Of a DNA stretch of 7,299 nucleotides, positions 1-4,625 are shown piece after piece; positions within the stretch are counted from its first letter, which is position 1, and each line of letters opens with the position of its first letter. The notes beneath the pieces are model-generated. The model did not search any database. It worked only from the letters and a program-made list of their open reading frames with translations, and was not told the DNA's origin. The position numbers and the translations under genes are program-made. The stretch is taken from contig USBT01000048.1 of assembly GCA_900553025.1 (NCBI GenBank), positions 1 to 7,299 of the forward strand, read 5' to 3'. This DNA comes from an uncultured Eubacteriales bacterium. GTDB taxonomy: Bacteria > Bacillota > Clostridia > Peptostreptococcales > Anaerovoracaceae.

Positions 1-1189
1 AATGGATGATAAAAGCTATAATGAATGTATGAAGAGAATCAACATCGATGCCATTTTTCTCAAGATTGAATATGATACGAATAAGCTTTTTAACAAGATG
101 TGAACATGCTACTCTGTGAGGTTTACCCTCTGAACGCTTCTTGTCGTAATATGCAGCAAAAACGTAATTGTATTGAATCAATGGAATACATAGATTCATA
201 AGAGTGTATCTCAAATGAGATGATCCTCTTTTGACCATGTGACCACGATGCTCCGAAATACCTGAATGATAATACCCAGATTCTAAACCAGCAAAAAACA
301 GCATTTGAGCATGTGAATTAAACTTTGATAGGTCATCAAATTCAGCGTAAATTACTGCAGCTGAAAGAGGTCCGATGCCTGGAATAGTCATAAAGCGTGG
401 ATTGATATCTGAGATTAGTTTAGTAATCTGAGCCTCGATGGATTTAATTTCAGAAACACATTTGCGATATAGAGAAAGCAAACTGTTAAGTTGTATGATA
501 AATACTTCATTGGATTCACCAACTGTATTACTTGCTAATTCCTTAAGTTTCATAAACTTTTGAATAGAAAACTTTCCACGAGATAATTTGCGAAGGTTCT
601 CATAAGAAGTAGAATTCATATGAGACATTTTCTCTACAGTGCCATAGTTTTCAAGTAGATAAAGAGCAGTAGCATCGAATCTGTTATTAAAAAAAGGCTT
701 AAACTCAGGGAATGTAACATCTAGGACATTGGTTATCTTAACTAGATAAAAAGAGCGTTGTCTAACAAGGCTGTCACGAAGTCTAGTTAATGATTTTAGA
801 GAATAGATATGGTAAAATCCAGTTGTATGGGGTTTGAACTCTACTGCAGCTAACCAACGAGCAATAGAGTAGCAGTCAATTGCATCCGTCTTGGTTTTTC
901 TGAGAGATTGAGACTTGTTAAACTTTGCGAGAAGTAAAGGATTAAATTCCATGAAAGCGTAGTGGGCTTTTTCAAGGAATAGTTTTAGATTAAGAGCATA
1001 GTGTGCGGTGGTTTCAAACCCTATTCTAATGTCTTCTGAATCTGGAAGAGAATGAAGCGTATCCAAGAACAGAATAAAACCATCAGCGTCATTCTTGAAG
1101 CTATATGGCTCACATATTACTACACCATCACTGTCGATGATGCAGCAGTCATGCTTGTACTTGGAAATGTCTATGCCTACAAGAAACAT
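1..1189 (-). CDS. IS110-family transposase (DEDD recombinase), 3' end just off the window
   Basis: This is the recombinase that excises and inserts the element, guided in this family by a bridge RNA. The minus strand is open for 396 codons from ATG (1189-1187) to the window edge with no frameshift or stop, close to the family's usual length of about 400. It begins MFLVGIDISK. The N-terminal RuvC-like DEDD domain shows D7 (GIDIS), E59 (GFETTAHY), D102 and D105 (KTDAID). A charged helical middle follows. The C-terminal Transposase_20-type domain has a helix-hairpin-helix-like IPGIGPLSAA at about 269-278. The block LESGYYHSGISEHRG at about 302-316 has S309 as the likely catalytic serine, followed by KRGSSHLRY. 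A Shine-Dalgarno AAAGGAAG (minus 1205-1198) precedes the start and could pair with a UUCC just upstream. Only the last residue or residues are missing, so the enzyme looks functional. Confidence 0.95.
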   Translation of the reverse strand, partial: MFLVGIDISKYKHDCCIIDSDGVVICEPYSFKNDADGFILFLDTLHSLPDSEDIRIGFETTAHYALNLKLFLEKAHYAFMEFNPLLLAKFNKSQSLRKTKTDAIDCYSIARWLAAVEFKPHTTGFYHIYSLKSLTRLRDSLVRQRSFYLVKITNVLDVTFPEFKPFFNNRFDATALYLLENYGTVEKMSHMNSTSYENLRKLSRGKFSIQKFMKLKELASNTVGESNEVFIIQLNSLLSLYRKCVSEIKSIEAQITKLISDINPRFMTIPGIGPLSAAVIYAEFDDLSKFNSHAQMLFFAGLESGYYHSGISEHRGHMVKRGSSHLRYTLMNLCIPLIQYNYVFAAYYDKKRSEGKPHRVACSHLVKKLIRIIFNLEKNGIDVDSLHTFIIAFIIH

Positions 1190-1199
1190 AGTAAAATCT

Positions 1200-1378
1200 T
1201 CCTTTGGAAATATTAAAGCACTGCTGTTTTCCACAGAGCTTTCGCCTATGTGAACACGTGAATAGAAACGTCTAAGCGTTAACAAACTAATTAACAATTG
1301 AGACGAAAAACTGTGGTTTGAGTCACCTCGGAACAGTCATAGCTGTATAAAAATAGAAACAAATCCACAGTGCTTCGT
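1200..1378 (-). ncRNA. Candidate IS110 bridge RNA
   Basis: On the minus strand, the noncoding stretch between a TATAAT box and the transposase Shine-Dalgarno site folds by eye into a closed, branched structure. The closing stem is AAGCACTG (1375-1368) with CAGTGCTT (1223-1216). Hairpin 1 pairs CTGTGG-a-TTTG (1370-1360) with CAAACCACAG (1320-1311) around a loop of about 39 nt, sharing 3 nt with the closing stem. Hairpin 2 pairs CGTCT (1305-1301) with AGACG (1273-1269), then an internal loop, then GTTAA with TTAAC (1295-1291 and 1282-1278). Hairpin 3 (1252-1232) has CACA/TGTG and a GAAA tetraloop. Length (about 180 nt), position and the presence of two loop-bearing hairpins match the bridge RNAs known for IS110 elements, whose two loops base-pair with target and donor DNA. 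I could not assign the guide bases because the right end is missing. Confidence 0.65.
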
Positions 1379-1383
1379 AAAAG

Positions 1384-1389
1384 ATTATA
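1384..1389 (-). promoter_or_regulatory. -10 box for the bridge RNA/transposase transcript
   Basis: The minus strand reads CTGTATAATC, a perfect TATAAT. Transcription would start near 1377, right at the first strand of the RNA's closing stem. No good -35 hexamer lies 16-18 bases upstream; that position falls in the T-run and stem of a terminator. This fits the split-promoter arrangement of IS110 circles, where the right end supplies the -35 box. The box is seen in the sequence; the split-promoter reading is inferred. Confidence 0.55.
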
Positions 1390-1400
1390 CAGGATTAATC

Positions 1401-1420
1401 AAAAAACCGAGAAGACTCGG
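1401..1420 (-). terminator. Minus-strand intrinsic terminator at the IS left flank
   Basis: The minus strand reads CCGAG-TCTT-CTCGG followed by six T, a compact GC-rich hairpin with a U-run. Nothing obvious is encoded upstream of it on that strand inside the window (mazG runs the other way). It may be a relic of the insertion site, a shield that keeps outside transcription from entering the IS, or a hairpin target chosen by the element. The stem also forms on the plus strand but has no U-run there. Confidence 0.6.
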
Positions 1421-1430
1421 AGAAAGGAAA

Positions 1431-1459
1431 AATCCAGCCCTATATCAGGTAACTGGATT
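1431..1459 (+). repeat. Inverted repeat in the mazG leader
   Basis: AATCCAG (1431-1437) and CTGGATT (1453-1459) are perfect 7-base complements. An inner CCT/AGG pair extends the stem. It ends 15 bases before the first possible mazG ATG. There is no T-run, so it is not a standard terminator. It could shape the mazG leader or bind a regulator; no function can be assigned. Confidence 0.5.
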
Positions 1460-1473
1460 ATATGTGATACAAA

Positions 1474-2322
1474 ATGGGATATAAAATGTTAACAGAATAT
1501 GAGCATTTTTCAAAAAAAGCTGAAACGTTAGAGGAGGCAATGAGAAGACTGTACGACATCGTTTCAGTTCTTAGGAAAAAATGTCCTTGGGATAGAGAGC
1601 AGACTCATGAAAGTCTAAGAGGGGCTATGATTGAAGAAATCTATGAGGCAGTAGATGCAATAGATAGGGGAGATATGGATAACCTCCGTGAGGAGCTTGG
1701 AGATATAACCTTGCATGTTGTTTTTCACTCGAATTTAGCTTCGGAGAATGGTGAGTTCGAGCTAAAAGATGTCCTGAATGAAGAATGTGAAAAGATGATA
1801 AGACGCCATCCCCATGTTTTTTCTGCTGAAAATGAAGAGAAAAAAGCAAAAACAGTTGACAAAGTGCTTGAAAAATGGGAGAATATCAAGAGTAAGGAAC
1901 ATTCTACGGAAACAATGTCAGCTAAACTTGAAGATGTTCCGAGGGCATTACCGTCTTTGACTAGAAGTTTTAAGCTTCAAAAGAGGGCTGCTAAGGTCGG
2001 ATTTGATTGGGATGAGAAGGATGGTGCACTCGAAAAGGTCTTGGAGGAATTTGATGAACTCAAAGAGGCTATATCTGAAGGTTCCGCTGAGCATATTGAA
2101 GAAGAACTGGGTGACTTACTTTTCTCAGTTGTCAACGTATCGCGTTTTCTAAGTGTTAATCCAGAGCTGGCGCTTAGAGCATCGGCTGATAAATTTTTAA
2201 AGCGCTTTACTAAGATGGAAGAAATTGCTTCCAAGGATCATCTCAAGCTTGAAGAGATGGATGTTGATCAGCTGGAGTTGCTATGGCAAAATGCTAAGAA
2301 GGACTTGTCAAGGCAGCTGTAA
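1474..2322 (+). CDS. mazG: Nucleoside triphosphate pyrophosphohydrolase MazG
   Basis: This cytoplasmic house-cleaning enzyme hydrolyses NTPs/dNTPs to NMP and pyrophosphate, Mg-dependent in this family. It has two MazG domains. The first has CPWDREQTH (37-45), EEIYE (54-58) and EELGD (73-77), then RRHPHVF (110-116). The second has KVGFDWD (174-180), EEFDELKEA (191-199) and EELGD (210-214). The ExxE/ExxD metal-binding pattern is intact in both halves. At 282 residues it is near the length of E. coli MazG (263) and lacks the tetrapyrrole-methylase domain fused to MazG in Bacillus YabN and many Clostridia. Start choice is uncertain: ATG 1474 has no clear ribosome site, whereas ATG 1486 (MLTEYEHF) has GGGA 6 bases upstream and is probably the true start, giving 278 residues. 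hup follows after 27 bases. The IS lies immediately upstream. Confidence 0.93.
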   Translation: MGYKMLTEYEHFSKKAETLEEAMRRLYDIVSVLRKKCPWDREQTHESLRGAMIEEIYEAVDAIDRGDMDNLREELGDITLHVVFHSNLASENGEFELKDVLNEECEKMIRRHPHVFSAENEEKKAKTVDKVLEKWENIKSKEHSTETMSAKLEDVPRALPSLTRSFKLQKRAAKVGFDWDEKDGALEKVLEEFDELKEAISEGSAEHIEEELGDLLFSVVNVSRFLSVNPELALRASADKFLKRFTKMEEIASKDHLKLEEMDVDQLELLWQNAKKDLSRQL

Positions 2323-2349
2323 CATATTAAATGTTTTAAGGAGGAAATT

Positions 2350-2631
2350 ATGAACAAAACAGAATTGGTTGCTGCAGTAGCAGAGAAGACAAATCTTAAG
2401 AAAAAGGATGCAGAGGCAGCTGTAAATGCTGTACTTTCAACAATTCAGGGTACTTTGGTAAAGGGTGAAGAAGTTAGACTTATCGGATTTGGTACTTTTG
2501 AAACCAGACAGAGAAAAGCAAGACAGGGAAGAAACCCTAGAAAGCCTGATGAAATCATTAAGATTGCAGCTTCTAAGGCTCCTGTATTCAAAGCAGGTAA
2601 GGCTCTTAAAGATGCTGTAAATGCAAAATAA
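2350..2631 (+). CDS. hup: HU-family nucleoid DNA-binding protein
   Basis: HU is a small dimeric, histone-like protein that bends and wraps DNA non-specifically and helps compact the nucleoid. The 93-residue length is typical (about 90-94). The start MNKTELVAAVAEKT, the signature GFGTFETRQRKARQGRNP (46-63) with the intercalating-arm proline P63, and the C-terminal FKAGKALKDAV (80-90) are all standard HU features. The ribosome site AAGGAGG, about 7 bases before the ATG, is the strongest in the window, consistent with a highly expressed protein. The gene follows mazG by 27 bases, probably in the same transcript, and a terminator comes 27 bases after its stop. A mazG-hup-rqcP order is a recurrent Firmicutes cluster. 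HU versus IHF cannot be separated rigorously by eye, but lineage and sequence favour HU. Confidence 0.96.
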   Translation: MNKTELVAAVAEKTNLKKKDAEAAVNAVLSTIQGTLVKGEEVRLIGFGTFETRQRKARQGRNPRKPDEIIKIAASKAPVFKAGKALKDAVNAK

Positions 2632-2658
2632 CTTTTATAAAATATAGTTTGAATTTTA

Positions 2659-2689
2659 GGGGCGGCTTAGGTCGCCTCTTTACATTTTT
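2659..2689 (+). terminator. Intrinsic terminator after hup
   Basis: GGGGCGG (2659-2665) pairs with TCGCCTC (2672-2678), including two G-U pairs, around a 6-base loop, followed by a T-rich tail (TTTACATTTTT). It closes the mazG-hup transcript. Confidence 0.85.
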
Positions 2690-2700
2690 AAATTATAAAT

Positions 2701-2820
2701 GATGATAGTATGAAGAGTTACACTTTTTCAATTAGTAAGTGTCGGTAGTATTAAGAGTTACACTTTTTCAATTCGTAAGTGATAATAGTATTAAGCGTTG
2801 CAATATTTTGTAATTCATGA
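2701..2820 (+). repeat. Tandem repeat, 40 bp x 3 (third copy decayed)
   Basis: Units start at 2701, 2741 and 2781 with an exact 40-base period. Units 1 and 2 share nearly all of AGTATkAAGAGTTACAC, then TTTTTCAATT, then GTAAGT. Unit 3 keeps only the first half (ATAGTATTAAGCGTTG) and diverges after that. Units 1 and 2 each contain a small inverted repeat, ACACTT...AAGTGT or its 5-bp form. This array fills most of the gap between hup and rqcP. Copying by slippage followed by decay is the simple explanation. Confidence 0.85.
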
Positions 2821-2826
2821 TAGAAA
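2798..2826 (+). promoter_or_regulatory. Possible weak promoter for rqcP
   Basis: TTGCAA (2798-2803) and TAGAAA (2821-2826) are 17 bases apart. Each matches its consensus at four of six positions. It lies after the hup terminator, where a new promoter would be needed, but the match is weak and AT-rich sequence gives such hits by chance. Confidence 0.25.
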
Positions 2827-2857
2827 ATAAGCAATAGATGAAAATAACAGAGGAAAT

Positions 2858-2881
2858 ATGGAGAAAACAAGACAACTATGA
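2858..2881 (+). CDS. Possible seven-codon leader mini-ORF (MEKTRQL)
   Basis: ATG at 2858 opens a reading frame of seven codons whose TGA stop overlaps the rqcP ATG as ATGA. A ribosome site AGAGGA (2849-2854) precedes it by 3 bases, slightly close. rqcP's own start has only GGAG, 14 bases upstream, which is too far for efficient initiation. Termination-reinitiation from the mini-ORF would explain how rqcP is translated. Seven codons give no coding statistics, so this rests on the geometry alone. Confidence 0.35.
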   Translation: MEKTRQL

Positions 2882-3120
2882 GAGTTGACAAATTTTTAAA
2901 AAATTCCAGACTGATCAAAAGAAGAACAATAGCCAAAGAAGCCTGTGATCAGGGCAGAGTGAGTATCAATAGCAAGCAGGCAAAGGCCGGTAGCGAAGTT
3001 GAAATCGGCGATGTTGTGCACATAGAATTTGGAAACAGCTCTATTTCTGTAAAGGTTTTAAAGCTTAGCGAAGGAAGCAGAAAAGAAGACGCCCAAGGAA
3101 TGTATGAGGTTATTATATAA
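2878..3120 (+). CDS. rqcP: S4-domain RNA-binding protein RqcP (YabO-like)
   Basis: RqcP is a ribosome quality-control factor. In Bacillus it binds stalled 50S subunits with RqcH and supports C-terminal alanine tailing of the blocked nascent chain. The 80-residue protein is essentially one S4 domain: MRVDKFLKNSRLIKRRTIAK (1-20) closely follows the family N-terminus, with the basic residues R2, R11, R15 and R16 that contact RNA. DQGRVSIN (24-31) and EIGDVVHIEFG (42-52) complete the fold. The length matches the family (80-90). The start is fixed by the MRVDKFL beginning and by the absence of any upstream in-frame start before a stop at 2845. Its position after mazG-hup supports the assignment. 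The usual next genes yabP, yabQ and divIC are not here. The related Hsp15 (HslR) is longer and less likely. Confidence 0.9.
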   Translation: MRVDKFLKNSRLIKRRTIAKEACDQGRVSINSKQAKAGSEVEIGDVVHIEFGNSSISVKVLKLSEGSRKEDAQGMYEVII

Positions 3121-3122
3121 AA

Positions 3123-3227
3123 ACGAGGGATGAACTCATTTTATAAGTGATAATGCATGAGGCGATTATATAAGTTATAATGCATAAGCTCATTATATAA
3201 AAAATAATGTATGAGGTCATATAAGAG
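3123..3227 (+). repeat. Tandem repeat, 27 bp x 4, degenerate
   Basis: Units start at 3123, 3150, 3177 and 3204 (periods of 27; the last is shortened to 24). The core is ATAATGCATGAGG, then TCATTATATAAG with variation. Each of the last three units begins with an ATAATG. The copy junction at 3176-3181 spells TATAAT, so the array supplies several -10-like boxes, but I see no matching -35 box. It fills nearly the whole gap before metY and ends just before its ribosome site. Confidence 0.8.
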
Positions 3228-3245
3228 ATAATAGGAGATTTAAAT

Positions 3246-4517
3246 ATGAAGGATAACACAAAATGTTTACACGCAGGATATACTCCTAAAAATTCAGAAC
3301 CCAGGGTTGTGCCTATAGTTCAGAGCACCACCTATGTATTCGATTCAACAGACGATGTCGCTGCTGTTTTTGACGATCCGACAAAGGCACTAATCTACAG
3401 CCGTTTTGCAAATCCAACAGTAATGGCAGTTGAAGAAAAAATTGCCGACCTTGAGGGAGGAATCGCTGCAATGTGCACATCATCGGGACAGGCGGCGAAC
3501 CTACTTGCTATACTCAATATTTGCAGTGCAGGAGACAGCGTTGTCGCGTCAAGCCAGATTTATGGCGGAACAATTAATCTGTTTTCGTTCACGCTAAAAA
3601 AACTTGGCATAGATTGCTACTACGTTGATGTTGATGCATCCGAAGAGGAAATTGATAAGGCAGTACGCCCAAATACCAAGGCAATTTTTGGAGAAACTAT
3701 TGCGAATCCAGCTATTTCAGTGCTGGATATAGAAAAGTTTGCGAAGGTTGCTCACAAGCATAATATTCCGTTAATCGTAGACAATACCTTTGCAACACCA
3801 ATACTTTGTAAGCCGATTGAGTTTGGGGCAGATATTGTAACGCATTCCACAACAAAATACATGGATGGCCACGCAGTTCAAGGTGGCGGAGTGATTGTCG
3901 ACAGCGGTAAATTCGACTGGGCTGGTTCAGGTAAATTCCCTGAAATGGTTGAGCTAGATGAGTCATATCACGGCATTACCTACGTTGGCACATATGGTAA
4001 ACTTGCATACATTCTCAAAGCGAGAATGCAGCTGATGAGGGACTTTGGATGCTATCCGGCTGCGCATTCAGCCTTTCTTTTGAACCTTGGGCTTGAAACC
4101 CTAGGGCTTCGAATGAAGCAGTATTGCAAGAACGCTTTAGAGGTTGCGAAGTTTTTAAATAGCAGAGATGAAATACAATCTGTTAGCTATCCAGGGCTTG
4201 AGGACGATAAATATCACGAGCTTGCAAATAAGTATCTGAAAGGTTCAAGCGGAGTAATCTCGATTGTAATTAAGGGTGGACGAGATAAGGCAATCAAGTT
4301 CATGGACAATCTCAAGCTTGCATCAAACGAAGTGCACGTTGCGGACATAAGGACCTGTGTTTTGCACCCTGCAGGAGAAACACATAGGCAGCTTACAGAT
4401 GAGCAGCTTGTCGCAGCAGGGATCGCGCCAGGGATGGTTAGAATATCTGTGGGACTTGAAGATGTTTCAGATATAATCGAAGATCTAAAGCAGGCGCTAG
4501 ATCAAATTAGTAAGTAA
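3246..4517 (+). CDS. metY: O-acetylhomoserine sulfhydrylase (PLP enzyme, MetY)
   Basis: The enzyme makes homocysteine from O-acetylhomoserine and sulfide in the cytoplasm, by direct sulfhydrylation, the step before methionine synthase. It belongs to the Cys/Met-metabolism PLP fold. Visible motifs are YSRFANPT (51-58; Y and R for cofactor phosphate), SSGQAA (79-84), VDNTFATP (178-185, with D179 for the pyridine nitrogen), and HSTTKYMDGH (200-209) with K204 as the Schiff-base lysine. HPAGETHRQL (374-383) and R399 (RISVGLED) lie at the substrate carboxylate site. Length 423 and the GGVIVDSGKFDW insert (214-225) favour MetY over the shorter MetB/MetC (about 380-400). The ribosome site AGGAG lies 8 bases before the ATG. 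The acetyl-type MetA encoded next supports the acetylhomoserine substrate. No SAM riboswitch or T-box fits in the 125-base leader. Confidence 0.93.
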   Translation: MKDNTKCLHAGYTPKNSEPRVVPIVQSTTYVFDSTDDVAAVFDDPTKALIYSRFANPTVMAVEEKIADLEGGIAAMCTSSGQAANLLAILNICSAGDSVVASSQIYGGTINLFSFTLKKLGIDCYYVDVDASEEEIDKAVRPNTKAIFGETIANPAISVLDIEKFAKVAHKHNIPLIVDNTFATPILCKPIEFGADIVTHSTTKYMDGHAVQGGGVIVDSGKFDWAGSGKFPEMVELDESYHGITYVGTYGKLAYILKARMQLMRDFGCYPAAHSAFLLNLGLETLGLRMKQYCKNALEVAKFLNSRDEIQSVSYPGLEDDKYHELANKYLKGSSGVISIVIKGGRDKAIKFMDNLKLASNEVHVADIRTCVLHPAGETHRQLTDEQLVAAGIAPGMVRISVGLEDVSDIIEDLKQALDQISK

Positions 4518-4532
4518 TTTACTTTACAAATC

Positions 4533-4581
4533 TTAGTCTAGTTTAGCTTAGGCTAATTTAGTTTAGTTTGAGCTAGACTAA
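4533..4581 (+). repeat. Nested inverted repeat between metY and the fusion gene
   Basis: TTAGTCTAG (4533-4541) and CTAGACTAA (4573-4581) are perfect 9-base complements. Inside lies a second small hairpin, TTAGC-TTAG-GCTAA (4543-4556), and repeated TTTAG steps. No T-run follows, so it is not a standard intrinsic terminator. It could be an RNA processing or stability element between two co-transcribed genes, or an operator. The 108-base gap holds no other recognisable element. Confidence 0.6.
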
Positions 4582-4625
4582 ATTAATGTTCGAATATAGC
4601 AATAAACAGAAAAGAGAGTTTATAA

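Larger units (their letters stand above)
1..1400 (-). mobile_element. IS110-family insertion sequence, partial (left end plus most of the transposase gene)
   Basis: The element consists of the IS110-type transposase gene and the noncoding left end upstream of it. The right end lies beyond position 1. IS110 elements usually lack terminal inverted repeats, and I see none, so the outer boundary is inferred. In the IS110 group the noncoding RNA region lies upstream of the transposase, and circularisation joins a -35 box from the right end to a -10 box in the left end. A good TATAAT at 1384-1389 (minus strand) with no convincing -35 box at the present junction puts the boundary roughly at 1390-1405. 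The insertion lies about 85 bases before mazG and has probably separated it from its former upstream neighbours. The family is certain; the exact end is not. Confidence 0.85.

Noticed and set aside
1311..1370. Plus-strand promoter (TATAAA at 1346-1351) for mazG inside the IS end
   Set aside because: No acceptable -35 hexamer at 16-18 bases, and the same bases are accounted for by the minus-strand hairpin.
1625..2234. Minus-strand open frames inside mazG
   Set aside because: They are antisense shadows of a well-conserved gene, with low-complexity translations and no family resemblance.
2751..2936. Minus-strand 61-codon frame with hydrophobic stretches across the repeat and the rqcP start
   Set aside because: It is made mostly from AT-rich repeat DNA and overlaps rqcP; the apparent membrane segment is a composition effect.
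3121..3245. SAM riboswitch or T-box upstream of metY
   Set aside because: The 125-base leader is almost entirely a degenerate 27-bp repeat. It has no T-box motif, no SAM-I core and no terminator before the start codon.
3712..3966. Minus-strand open frame inside metY
   Set aside because: It runs opposite to conserved MetY motifs including the PLP lysine region; there is no independent evidence of coding.
4512..4524. Palindrome AAGTAATTTACTT over the metY stop codon
   Set aside because: Very AT-rich and short; likely chance and overlapping coding sequence.
4518..4625. Terminator or attenuator between metY and the fusion gene
   Set aside because: A 9-bp inverted repeat is present but it is AT-rich and no T-run follows it, so I list it only as an inverted repeat.
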